NCBI GenBank assembly: GCA_025362495.1
Contig: JANYGI010000125.1
Coordinates: forward strand, 1-58,334
Length of the DNA stretch: 58,334 nt
DNA from: Byssovorax sp.
Lineage (GTDB): Bacteria; Myxococcota_A; Polyangia; Polyangiales; Polyangiaceae
Direction: 5' to 3'
Shown here: positions 29,766-37,924 of the stretch, one piece after another
Position numbering within the stretch: the first letter of the stretch is position 1
How the letters are laid out: each line of letters begins with the position of its first letter
The notes under the pieces: generated by a model
The model's input: the letters and a program-made list of their open reading frames with translations, nothing else
The model's database searches: none
What the model was told of the DNA's origin: nothing
Program-made: the position numbers and the translations under genes

Positions 29766-30248
29766 TCACATGCCGGCGGTGATGCGGAAGTCGTCCTGGA
29801 AGGGGACGATCTCGAGGCGGTTGTCCTCGACGCGGTGGCGCCACTCTTCGGTCTTCGTGCCCGGGATGCGGTAGCTCGCCGTGTACGTGTAATCGACGAA
29901 GAACGTGTCGTTCTCCTTCAGCACGCGGCGGTAGCGGATCTCGTAGCGGATGGCCTCGGCGTCCTGGAACTTGGTCTCGAGGTAGTTCTGCAGGCCCGCG
30001 TAATCGAGGTCGTCCGCGGCGTCGACGTTGCCGCCGTCCTCGTAGTACGTGGGCGCCGCGAGCTTGAGCAGCGCGCCCGTGTCCTTGTGCTCGACGGCGT
30101 GCCGGTACTTCTCGCAGAACGAGATCAGCTTCCGGTTCTCGAACGAATCCTCCACGTCGGTGTTCGGGATGTAATGCGACGAGCACGCCCCGAGTGGAGC
30201 GGCCAGCGCGAGGAGAGCGGGGAAGAGTAGTCGGTGCAATCGCAACAT
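29766..30248 (-). CDS. Small lipoprotein, nuclear-transport-factor-2-like fold possible
   Basis: 160 residues from ATG 30248. The lipoprotein signal ends LGAC (Cys22). The mature part has 'FCEKYRHAVEHKDTGALLKLAAPTYYEDGG' split across a helix and strand. Later strands are 'YEIRYRRVLKENDTFFVDY' and 'EWRHRVEDNRLEIVPF'. This helix-then-beta layout resembles SnoaL/NTF2-like domains, but that is only by eye. The much longer frame upstream is an artefact of high GC. It converges on the Cys-rich paralogue. Confidence 0.7.
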   Translation of the reverse strand: MLRLHRLLFPALLALAAPLGACSSHYIPNTDVEDSFENRKLISFCEKYRHAVEHKDTGALLKLAAPTYYEDGGNVDAADDLDYAGLQNYLETKFQDAEAIRYEIRYRRVLKENDTFFVDYTYTASYRIPGTKTEEWRHRVEDNRLEIVPFQDDFRITAGM

Positions 30249-30517
30249 ACGCTTGGTGGGGAACACAGAGCCCCTACGCGAATTCCGGGCCGGACCTTGC
30301 CAGAAGGCTAACGCCGGGGAAAGCATCACGGTGCCGATCGCGTGCGATGACAGCGTTGGCAAAGCGAAGCGAGTCGAGCTGCTTCGCGCGCCATTCTGAC
30401 AATGCGATCGTCGAGGCCGGGGATCCGGGGCGGTCGGGGCGTTCGCGAGCGAGGCGCAGCGGGTCGATACCGCGGCGCTGACCGTGAAAATCGCGGCTGA
30501 CAACTCGGCGGCGGCCC

Positions 30518-32365
30518 TCAGCGGGCGAGCCGATCGAGGAGCGCGAGGTGGCCGATGGGCCCTGTCGGCGAGGGTGCGGCGAGGTCGAAATTGATCGGGC
30601 GGAGCGAGCCCGCTCCGTCGGCGACGAGGAGGATCGCGACCGCGCCGCGGGCCAGCGCACGATCCGACCAGCCTGCGAGCGCGCGCAGATCGGTCGCGAC
30701 CGGGCCGGCGTCGTCGGCTGCCACGACGACGACGTGATCGGCGTCGCCCGCGGCGACGAGCTCGATCCCCGAGGCCAGCGCCTCGATCGCGCCGTCGAGG
30801 CCCGAGCTCACGGCGAAGCTCGGCCCGGTGAGGCCGAAGACCAGCGCGCACTCGCCGACGAGCGCGTTGGGCGACGTCGCGGGGAACACGCGCGGCTCGA
30901 CCGAGGTGGCGCCGCGCGCGCGACGGCGAGCGTCGTAGCCCTCATTGGTGTCGATGGTCGCGAGGCCGTGACCGGCGACGATCCCCGCGCCGACGAGCGC
31001 TGAGCGGCCGACGTCGTGCGCGAGCGACGCGACCGCGGCGAGGCCGAGGCGACAGAGGAGATCGAGGCGCCCGAGGCGATCGCGCGCGACGCCGGTCGCC
31101 TCGCTGAGGGCCACGAGATCGACCGCGTCGACGTGCGCCGTCGCGCGGAGAAACACCGGGCGAAGCGCGCGCGGGCGGCGACCGCTCGGCGCCGCGGTGA
31201 GCACCAGCGCGGCGTTGGTCCCGCCGAACGCGGCCGAGAGCTTGAGCGCGGCGCCGAGCGGGCGCGCCTCGGCGCGATCGAGGAGCAGCGCGGGCGCGTC
31301 GGGATCACGATCGCCTTCGCCTGCCGCGGCGGGCGCGATCCCGCTGCGGAGCGCCGCCGACGCGGCGAGCGTCTCGAGGACGCCGGCCGCGCCGAGCGTG
31401 TGGCCGATCTGGGCCTTGAACGGGTGCACCACCGGGCGACGATCGCCGACGAGCGCGGCGATCGCGCGCGACTCCATCGCGTCGTTGAAGGGCGTGGAGG
31501 TGCCGTGCGCGCTGACGAGATCGATGCGATCGGCCGCGAGGCCGGCGTCGGCGAGGGCCGCGGCGGCGGCGCGCGCGAGGCCCGATCCGGTGCGATCCGG
31601 CGCGGTGATGTGGACCGCGTCGTTCGAGGCGCCGAAGCCGGCGACGCGGACCAGCGGCGCGCTGCAGCGGCGATCGCCCTCGCGCACCATCGCGACGATC
31701 CCCGCGCCCTCGCCGAGCGACATCCCGTCGCGGCCGACGCGGAACGGGCTCGGGCAGCCCGACGTGGTCGCGCGCAGCGCCTCGAAGCCCGAGGCGACGA
31801 AGACGCTGATCGCGTCGTAGCCGCCGGCGAGGACGAGATCGCACGCGCCGCGATCGAGCCAGCGCAGGCCGAGCCCGATGGCGATCGTCGAGGCCGCGCA
31901 GGCCGCGAGCACCTGGACGCGCGGGCGCGACGCCGCGAGATCGAGCGCGTCGAGCGCGGCGTCGAGCGGCGCGAAGTAGGTGGCGCCGCGGGCGAGCTCG
32001 GCCGTGGCGACGCCGGCAGCGCGCGCCGCGAAGAAGCGCTCCGACGTGAGCATCCCGCCGCTCGACGTGCCCACGGCGACGCCGACGCGCTCGCGCCGCC
32101 AGCCGGGGCGCGACACGTCGAGCGCGGCGGCGATCTGGGTGAGCGCGGCGACCAGGAGATCGGTCGCGCGATCGCCCGACGGCGCGACGCCGAGATCGTC
32201 GGGCGCGCGCGCCGAGAACGGCCGCCGCAGCCCCGCGGATTCGAGCACCGGATCGCGGGCGATGCGCCGCGCGGCCGGCTCGCCCGGCGCGCCCACCGGC
32301 GTCGCGGCGTCGCCGAGGCCGAAGGGCGAGACGGCACCGACGGCGATCACGCAGGCGTCGCTCAT
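30518..32365 (-). CDS. Beta-ketoacyl synthase with Cys-less C-terminal KS-like domain
   Basis: 615 residues from ATG 32365. Residues 1-395 form a FabF-type ketoacyl synthase with an intact active site: Cys156 (ACAAS), His287 (SAHGTSTPFND), Lys317 and His322 (KAQIGHTLGAAG). Residues 405-615 form a second, shorter thiolase-fold-like segment ('SPNALVGECALVFGLTGPSFAVSSG') in which the nucleophile position has Ser (520/521) instead of Cys. It resembles the chain-length-factor/Ketoacyl-synt_2 type found in aryl polyene clusters. The start codon overlaps the upstream lipoprotein stop (ATGA). It would extend acyl chains on the ACP of the same operon. The product is unknown, and no ketoreductase or dehydratase is nearby. 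Confidence 0.85.
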   Translation of the reverse strand: MSDACVIAVGAVSPFGLGDAATPVGAPGEPAARRIARDPVLESAGLRRPFSARAPDDLGVAPSGDRATDLLVAALTQIAAALDVSRPGWRRERVGVAVGTSSGGMLTSERFFAARAAGVATAELARGATYFAPLDAALDALDLAASRPRVQVLAACAASTIAIGLGLRWLDRGACDLVLAGGYDAISVFVASGFEALRATTSGCPSPFRVGRDGMSLGEGAGIVAMVREGDRRCSAPLVRVAGFGASNDAVHITAPDRTGSGLARAAAAALADAGLAADRIDLVSAHGTSTPFNDAMESRAIAALVGDRRPVVHPFKAQIGHTLGAAGVLETLAASAALRSGIAPAAAGEGDRDPDAPALLLDRAEARPLGAALKLSAAFGGTNAALVLTAAPSGRRPRALRPVFLRATAHVDAVDLVALSEATGVARDRLGRLDLLCRLGLAAVASLAHDVGRSALVGAGIVAGHGLATIDTNEGYDARRRARGATSVEPRVFPATSPNALVGECALVFGLTGPSFAVSSGLDGAIEALASGIELVAAGDADHVVVVAADDAGPVATDLRALAGWSDRALARGAVAILLVADGAGSLRPINFDLAAPSPTGPIGHLALLDRLAR

Positions 32366-33120
32366 CGCTCGTCCTCGCTCAGCGTGTCGGGATCGACGAA
32401 GGCGCGCGGGCTCGGCGGCGACGCCTCTTCGCCCTCGCAGCGGACGGTGACCTCGAGGCCCGTCGAGGCCTGGTGGTAGCGCACTTTGCCACAGCCGATC
32501 CGCTCGGCGTCCACCGTCTCGTCGTCGAGCTGTCGCCGCGTGGGCAACATCGTCCACGTCGTGCGACGCGCAGTGACGCCGCCCCCATCGGCAGCATGGA
32601 GATCGACGATCGCCGCGCCGTCGCGGAGCACGAGGCGATCCGCCGAGGCCTCGCGCGACGCCCAGAGCAGGCTGCCGTCGGCGGGGTGGAGCAGCCACCA
32701 GCGGAGAAAATCGACGGGCAGGCCGCGGCGCGCCTCGCGCGGGGACGACGCGTCGCCGCGCTTCAGCAGATCGATCGCGGGGACGGCGAAGCGGTAGCGA
32801 TCGCCGTCGATCCACAGGTCGAGCGCCGTGGTCCCGCCGGGGCCGAGGAGGATCATCCGCAGCGACGCAGGCGGCGCGATCGCCAGCGCTCCGCGCGCCT
32901 CGAGCACGCGCCCGGTGATCGGCTCGCGCAGCGCGAGCGCGACGCGCAGCGTGCGAGGCACGACCTGGGCGCGGAGCGACGCCAGGCGGGCGCGCGCGGC
33001 CCTCCACTGCGCGAGCGACGGAGGCGCGAGCGGGGCGCGCGTGATCGAAGGAGCGCAGGCCGAAAGCGCGAGCGCGATCGCCGCGAAGGCGCACCCGCGC
33101 CCGCCCCGCGTGAGGCTCAC
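32362..33120 (-). CDS. LolB-like lipoprotein inside the ketoacyl synthase operon
   Basis: 252 residues from GTG 33120. The short signal ends with a lipobox 'ALALSAC'. The mature part has the look of a LolA/LolB-type beta-sandwich: 'RVALALREPITGRVLEARGALAI', split strands, 'LDLWIDGDRYRFAVP' and 'RGLPVDFLRWWLL'. Both ends overlap their neighbours by 4 bases (GTGA with the upstream KS, ATGA with the downstream KS), so it is translated as part of the operon. A carrier-like lipoprotein between two ketoacyl synthases suggests the lipid product is delivered to the outer membrane. Family assignment is by fold impression, not by a firm motif. Confidence 0.7.
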   Translation of the reverse strand: MSLTRGGRGCAFAAIALALSACAPSITRAPLAPPSLAQWRAARARLASLRAQVVPRTLRVALALREPITGRVLEARGALAIAPPASLRMILLGPGGTTALDLWIDGDRYRFAVPAIDLLKRGDASSPREARRGLPVDFLRWWLLHPADGSLLWASREASADRLVLRDGAAIVDLHAADGGGVTARRTTWTMLPTRRQLDDETVDAERIGCGKVRYHQASTGLEVTVRCEGEEASPPSPRAFVDPDTLSEDER

Positions 33121-35339
33121 GGATGATCCGGGACGAGGAGGATCGCGAAGCCCCGATCGCGCGCGACGCCGAGCACCAGCGCCGTCGCCGAGTCGCCCAC
33201 CGCGACCGCAGCGACCGCAGCGACCGCCGCGAACCCGCCCGCGCCCTCGTGATCGCCGGCGCGATCGGCGACGGCGCGGAGCGGCACCGCGCTCCACGGC
33301 GAGCCGACGAGCGGCAGGCGCGCGCGATCCCCGGCGCGGCCGACCACGACGATCGACGAGCCCGCCAGGGGCAGCGGCGCGTCCGCCAGCGCGCCCGCGC
33401 CGTCGTCGCGCCACGACGTCCACCACACGACGCGCGCCAGCGCCGCGGCCCCGCGCGCGTCGGCGCGATCGCCGGATTCGAAGAGCAACGCGGAGGCGCC
33501 CTCGCTGCGCGGGCCGCGATCGGTGATGCCGCTGCAGAGCGGGCCGAGGCAGCGGTCGACCATCACGCTCCACTCCTCGGCGCTGCCCGCGAAGATCGCT
33601 CCGCCGACGCCGCCGTCGAGGAGCTCTACCGCCGTCACCATCGCGCACTCGGCGGTGGCCTCGAGGTCGGAGACCGCGAGCACGGGACCACGGAGGCCGA
33701 GGTAAATCGACGCGTGGCCGATCGGCGACGAGGGGACGAGGTTGGGGAAATCGGCGGGGCTCGCGAACTTCGCGCCCTTGTCGAAGACCCGGCGCATGAA
33801 CGCCGTCGAGCCGTCGACGCTCCCGAACGCCGAGCCGCTGATCGCGCCGACGTCGGTGCAGCCCGGCGTCCCGAACACGAGGCCGGCCTCGGCGCCCGCG
33901 GCGGCCGTGGCGATGGTCGTGAGCCGCCCGGCGCGATCGAGTCGCCGCGCCTTGCCCACGTCGAGGTGATCGGCCGGCCGCACGTCGATCGCGCCGGGCG
34001 CAGGCGCGGGGCCGGCGTCGAGGTACGCGAGCGAGCCGCGCGCGCCGAGCACGCCGAGCGGCCCGACCGTCGCGCCGCCGGTGACGACGATGCGCGACGG
34101 CACCGACACGGGAGGCGGCTCCGGGAACGCATCGAGCGCGGTGAACACCAGGACCGAGTCCGTCCCGCCGAAGCCGAACGAGTTGGAGATCACCGCGCGG
34201 ACCGGGGCGGCGCGCGCCGTCGTCACCAGCGCGAGCGGGCACGCCGGGTCGGCCTCTTCGAGCCCGATCGTCGGCGGGAGCATGCCGCGCTGGATCGCCA
34301 TCACCGAGATCGCCGCCTCGATCGCGCCGGCCGCAGCGAGGGTGTGACCGATCTGCCCCTTCGCCGACGACACCGCGACGCGCGCGGCCTCGGCGCCGAA
34401 GCACCGCCCGATCGCGGCGGCCTCCATCGAGTCGTTGAGCGTCGTCGCCGTCCCGTGCGCGTTGACGTAGTCGATGTTGGCCGGCGTGAGGCCGGCGCGG
34501 GCGATCGCCTCGCTCATCACGCGCGCCGCCGAGACGCCCTCGCCCTCGGGGTTGGTGATGTGGTGCGCCTCCGCGCCGACGGCGAACCCGCGCAGCTCCG
34601 CGAGCGGACGCGCCCCGCGAGCCCGCGCCGCGTCCTCGGGCTCGAGCACCAGGAAGGCCGCGCCCTCGCCGAGGTTGAGGCCATTGCGCCGACGATCGAA
34701 GGGCCGACAGGGATCGGCCGAGAGCGCCGATAGCGCGCTGAAGCCCGCGTACGTGAGGCGACAGAGCCCGTCAGCGCCGCCGGCGATCACGCAGCGCGAG
34801 CGCCCGGCGCGGATCCACGCCGCCGCGAGCAGGATGGCGTTGGCCCCGCTCGAGCACGCGCTGCACACGCTGCGAACGCGGCGGAACGGGCCCACCGCGG
34901 CGCGCACGTGATCGGCCGTCGACGAGAGCGGATGCGAGAGCAGCTGCTGCAGCGGGGCGATCGCGGCGGGATCGCGCGACAGCGCCGCGAGCGTCACCTC
35001 GGTCTCGAACATGCCGGCGGTGGTGCCGCCGAGCACGAGATCGATCGGCGACGTCGTGGGGTGTACCCCCGCGTGAGCGAGCGCCTCGCGCACAGCGATG
35101 ACCGACATCGCGTCGGTGCGTGACCAGCCCAGATCTTCCCCCGGCGGCGCGACGTCCGCGGCGTGGAGATCGGCGACCTCGGCCGCGAGGCCAGGCGCGG
35201 CGCCGGGCAGCTCGAAGAGCGAAAGCCGACGGATCCCGCGGTCGCCCGCGAGGAGCCGATCCATGGTCGCCCCTGCGCCTCGGGCGAGCGGCGACACCAC
35301 ACCGATCCCCGTGACCCACACCCGCGGCGTCGTCGTCAT
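33117..35339 (-). CDS. Beta-ketoacyl synthase fused to Cys-less KS-like domain
   Basis: 740 residues from ATG 35339. The first domain (1-400) is a complete FabF-like KS with Cys162 (ACSSG), His295 (NAHGTATTLND), Lys327 and His332 (KGQIGHTLAAAG) and a C-terminal 'NSFGFGGTDSVLVF'. The second domain (about 415-740) is KS-like but lacks the nucleophile: where 'ACSSG' should be, it reads 'VSDLEATAE'. This is reminiscent of KS/chain-length-factor pairs, here fused in one chain. The ATG overlaps the ACP stop (ATGA) and the stop overlaps the lipoprotein GTG. The C-terminal 60 residues are Ala/Val-rich. Confidence 0.87.
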   Translation of the reverse strand: MTTTPRVWVTGIGVVSPLARGAGATMDRLLAGDRGIRRLSLFELPGAAPGLAAEVADLHAADVAPPGEDLGWSRTDAMSVIAVREALAHAGVHPTTSPIDLVLGGTTAGMFETEVTLAALSRDPAAIAPLQQLLSHPLSSTADHVRAAVGPFRRVRSVCSACSSGANAILLAAAWIRAGRSRCVIAGGADGLCRLTYAGFSALSALSADPCRPFDRRRNGLNLGEGAAFLVLEPEDAARARGARPLAELRGFAVGAEAHHITNPEGEGVSAARVMSEAIARAGLTPANIDYVNAHGTATTLNDSMEAAAIGRCFGAEAARVAVSSAKGQIGHTLAAAGAIEAAISVMAIQRGMLPPTIGLEEADPACPLALVTTARAAPVRAVISNSFGFGGTDSVLVFTALDAFPEPPPVSVPSRIVVTGGATVGPLGVLGARGSLAYLDAGPAPAPGAIDVRPADHLDVGKARRLDRAGRLTTIATAAAGAEAGLVFGTPGCTDVGAISGSAFGSVDGSTAFMRRVFDKGAKFASPADFPNLVPSSPIGHASIYLGLRGPVLAVSDLEATAECAMVTAVELLDGGVGGAIFAGSAEEWSVMVDRCLGPLCSGITDRGPRSEGASALLFESGDRADARGAAALARVVWWTSWRDDGAGALADAPLPLAGSSIVVVGRAGDRARLPLVGSPWSAVPLRAVADRAGDHEGAGGFAAVAAVAAVAVGDSATALVLGVARDRGFAILLVPDHP

Positions 35340-35599
35340 CCGGCCTGCGTGCGAACGATGTAGTCGACCAGCGCGTTCACCGACGCGAAGATCGGCCGCG
35401 CCTCGGCGCCCTCCGGGATGCGAACGCCGAAGCGCTCTTCGATCGACATCGCGAGCTGGAGCGCGTCGAGCGAATCGAGGCCGAGACCTTCGCCGAAGAG
35501 GGGCGCGACATCGTCGATGTCCGACGGTGACTTCCCCTCCAGGTTCAGCTCCGACACCATGAGTTCTTTGAGCTGCTGCCGAACTTCCGCCGCGTTCAT
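35336..35599 (-). CDS. Acyl carrier protein
   Basis: 87 residues from ATG 35599. The phosphopantetheine site is clear: 'GEGLGLDSLDALQLAMSIEERF' split around DSL (Ser43), the usual DSL motif. It is the first gene of a four-gene, fully overlapping operon (ACP, KS-KS', lipoprotein, KS-KS'), so it is probably a dedicated carrier rather than the housekeeping AcpP. The longer frame upstream (to 36493) is a GC artefact. Confidence 0.9.
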   Translation of the reverse strand: MNAAEVRQQLKELMVSELNLEGKSPSDIDDVAPLFGEGLGLDSLDALQLAMSIEERFGVRIPEGAEARPIFASVNALVDYIVRTQAG

Positions 35600-35791
35600 G
35601 TGGTGGGGGCAGGAAGTATCACGAAGCTCGCAAAGGAGCCACGGGCGCCACTCTCCGAGCAGCGGACCGGCGTCGTCCCTCGCGCCGGAGCCGCCGGAGC
35701 CGTCGGCCCGCGGCGCGGCGGGGCACCCCGCCGCGAGGCGTGGTGCGCGCCGCCGTTTCGTGCCATTCTCGCCGCGAAAAGCGAGGATCGC

Positions 35792-36184
35792 ATGAGTGAA
35801 CGCAAGTACGGATCGTTCGAAGAGTTCTGGCCTTTTTACGTGAGCCAGCACAGCAAGAAGGCGACGCGGACGCTGCACTTCATCGGATCGACGCTGGCGC
35901 TCGGCGCCGTCGCCGCCGCGGCGGTGACCCGGCGCCCCGCGCTGCTCCTCGGCGCGCCGCTCGCCGGCTACGGCTTCGCGTGGGTGAGCCACTTCTTCGT
36001 CGAGCAGAACAGGCCCGCGACGTTCACCTACCCGCTGTGGTCGCTGATGGGCGACGCGCGCATGTGGTGGATGACGGCTAACGGCGCGATGGACGCCGAA
36101 GCGGAGCGCGTCGCCGCGACGGACGCGGCCGCGCCGGAGCCCGTCGCGGCGCCGCGCGACGCCGCCACGCACGCCGTGAACTGA
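35792..36184 (+). CDS. DUF962 / Mpo1-like membrane protein
   Basis: 130 residues from ATG 35792 (AGCGAGG upstream). It carries the full DUF962 signature: 'SFEEFWPFYVSQHSKKATR', 'LHFIGS' and 'GYGFAWVSHFFVEQNRPATF', then 'YPLWSLMGDARMW'. Two hydrophobic helices separate conserved histidines. Yeast Mpo1 of this family is an iron-dependent dioxygenase in alpha-oxidation of 2-hydroxy fatty acids; activity here is inferred from the family only. It diverges from the ACP/KS operon across 192 bases, which fits a lipid-related neighbourhood. The Ala/Pro/Asp-rich C-terminal tail is extra. Confidence 0.85.
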   Translation: MSERKYGSFEEFWPFYVSQHSKKATRTLHFIGSTLALGAVAAAAVTRRPALLLGAPLAGYGFAWVSHFFVEQNRPATFTYPLWSLMGDARMWWMTANGAMDAEAERVAATDAAAPEPVAAPRDAATHAVN

Positions 36185-36237
36185 AGGATCGACCGCGTCG
36201 CCGCGCGAGGCTCCGCGCGCGGCGCGCGAAGGAAGGA

Positions 36238-36648
36238 TCACAAGAAAGAGTTCGCCGGGAAGTCGATCGGCGTGTGCAGCTCGTCGTTGCCGCGGATGGT
36301 GAACGGATCGATGTCGATCTGCGTGGTCCGCGCCGTTCCGTTGGCGTCGACGAGCACCGCGCTGGCCGAGTAGGTGCCCGGCGCCAGCGTGATCGACGTG
36401 CCGAACGACTGGCAGCTCTCCGAGAACGTGCTCGCGGACCCGACGCCCGGGTCGACGATGATCTCGAGCCGGGTGGCCGACGACTGATTGCACTGGTTCG
36501 GATCGGTGGACCCGTGGATCGTCCAGTCGACCACCAGGACGCCATCACCGGCGACGACGACCGGCGGCGGATCCGCCGTCGAGCTGACGAAGCAGCCGCC
36601 AAGGGCAAGAGCGAGGAACGAGCTGGCAAACAAGGATACGAGTCGCAT
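36238..36648 (-). CDS. Small hypothetical lipoprotein
   Basis: 136 residues from ATG 36648, which has GGAG 9 bases upstream; an ATG four codons earlier is less well placed. The lipobox is 'LALGGC'. The mature part looks like a small beta-sandwich ('VLVVDWTIHGSTDPNQC', 'TRLEIIVDP', 'ITLAPGTYSASAVLVDANG') with two Cys likely forming a disulfide. No family is recognised. It is followed in the same direction, upstream side, by another small lipoprotein gene. Confidence 0.7.
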   Translation of the reverse strand: MRLVSLFASSFLALALGGCFVSSTADPPPVVVAGDGVLVVDWTIHGSTDPNQCNQSSATRLEIIVDPGVGSASTFSESCQSFGTSITLAPGTYSASAVLVDANGTARTTQIDIDPFTIRGNDELHTPIDFPANSFL

Positions 36649-36686
36649 CGGATACTCCAATCGGGGTAAAGACGCTCTGTCGAGCG

Positions 36687-37019
36687 TCAGTATTCGCGCC
36701 GAGCGGGCGGAGCGGAAAGGGGCCTCTGGACGTCGCGACGAGCGGGCGGGGCCTGCTGAACATAGCCACGCTGACGCCGGAGCTCGACCGGTTCGGTGCG
36801 GTAATACTGCCAGCGCGGGCCCTGCCGGTAATACCAGCGGTCGTGGTAGAGATAGACAGGACGACCCTCGTACTGTGCGCGAGGATAGGTCTGCACATCG
36901 ACTTCCGCCGGTGCTTCAGAAGCCTCCGCGTACACGGTCGGCGGCTCGGCGTAGGCGTAACAGCCACCCAGAGCGAGCGCCGCGCAGGTTGCTGCGATCA
37001 CGTTCATTCGTTGATTCAT
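36687..37019 (-). CDS. Small Tyr/Arg-rich lipoprotein
   Basis: 110 residues from ATG 37019 (GAGG upstream). The signal ends 'LALGGC'. The mature sequence is rich in Tyr, Arg and Pro ('YEGRPVYLYHDRWYYRQGPRW'-like stretch, then 'YYRTEPVELRRQRG'), a pattern seen in small YXWGXW-like envelope lipoproteins. Function is unknown. It precedes the lipoprotein at 36648 by about 40 bases and may be co-transcribed with it. Confidence 0.65.
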   Translation of the reverse strand: MNQRMNVIAATCAALALGGCYAYAEPPTVYAEASEAPAEVDVQTYPRAQYEGRPVYLYHDRWYYRQGPRWQYYRTEPVELRRQRGYVQQAPPARRDVQRPLSAPPARREY

Positions 37020-37294
37020 GACGACCTCGGTGACACCAACGCTCAGCAAGGTCGATGCCAGCACGGCCCCAGAGTGCCAGTCTGGTCGAACCGCTGGATT
37101 TCGCGCGTTCCGGCGCGGCGCCGCGTGCGATCACGCCTCACGTGCGGCGCGCATGACCCCGGGGCGCGCCCGGATTCCGGCGCGGCCGACCGGCCCTGGA
37201 AGAGGTGGAGTGTCCGCGCCATTTCCGTCGAATTTCACGCATTTGCTTTGTTTTTCTCTCCTCTCCTGCTTTCCTGCTCTCGGCAGTTTAGACC

Positions 37295-37924
37295 ATGTCC
37301 GAAGCCTCGTTTTACACAGAGAGCGCCAGGGGCGCGACCCGGGACGCCGTGAAGGAGGTCGAGGCGCGGACCTCGGCCGAGATCGTCGTCGCGCTGCGGC
37401 GGGTGTCCGGCTCGTACCGTGACGCCGACTACCTCGCCGGCTTCCTGCTCGCGATCGTCACCCTCTTCGTGATGCTGTTTGCAGAGCACGGCTTCCCGCT
37501 GCTGTCGTTCCCCGCGACGATGATCGGCGCCTTCGTGGCGGGCGCCTTCTTCTCGACCAGCGTCGCCCCGCTGCGTCGCGCGCTGACGCAACCGGCGCGG
37601 AGGCGAGCCCAGGTCGGCGCGGCCGCGCGCGCCGCGTTCGTCGATCTGGGCATCAGCCGCACGACGGGCCGCAGCGGGGTCCTGGTGTTCGTCTCGCTCC
37701 TCGAGCGCGAGGTCGAGGTGGTCGCCGACATCGGCGTCGATCCGGTGCTCCTCGGCGAGGACTGGACGCGCGCCGTCGCCGCGCTGCGCGTTTCGATGAG
37801 GCCGGCTCCCACGTTCGATGCGTTTCGCGCCGCGCTCCTCGGCCTCGCCGCGCCGCTCGAGCAAGGCATGCCCCGCGCCGCCGACGACGTGAACGAGCTC
37901 CCGGACGAGGTCGCCGCCACATGA
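37295..37924 (+). CDS. TPM-domain membrane protein
   Basis: 209 residues. The N-terminal 'TRDAVKEVEARTSAEIVVALRRVSGSY' split region and the C-terminal 'TGRSGVLVFVSLLEREVEVVADIGVD' are the TPM (TLP18.3/Psb32/MOLO-1; YgcG-related) signature. Two membrane helices lie in between (about 47-64 and 67-88). The gene is preceded by a pyrimidine-rich tract (37251-37281) and lacks an obvious Shine-Dalgarno. Its stop overlaps the start of the next gene (ATGA), so the two are translationally coupled. Confidence 0.8.
   Translation: MSEASFYTESARGATRDAVKEVEARTSAEIVVALRRVSGSYRDADYLAGFLLAIVTLFVMLFAEHGFPLLSFPATMIGAFVAGAFFSTSVAPLRRALTQPARRRAQVGAAARAAFVDLGISRTTGRSGVLVFVSLLEREVEVVADIGVDPVLLGEDWTRAVAALRVSMRPAPTFDAFRAALLGLAAPLEQGMPRAADDVNELPDEVAAT

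Noticed and set aside
32366-33094. N-terminal extension of the second KS gene
   Set aside because: The extension overlaps the lipoprotein gene in another frame and is Arg/Ala-rich without structure. ATG 32365 with the ATGA overlap is the natural start.
32362-34404. 680-codon minus-strand frame across the lipoprotein and the KS gene
   Set aside because: Only the last 252 codons are the real lipoprotein. The rest is a shadow of the KS fusion in another frame.
37251-37281. Pyrimidine-rich tract before the TPM gene
   Set aside because: Considered as a special translation signal or terminator, but there is no stem and no comparative support; left as a note in the gene entry.
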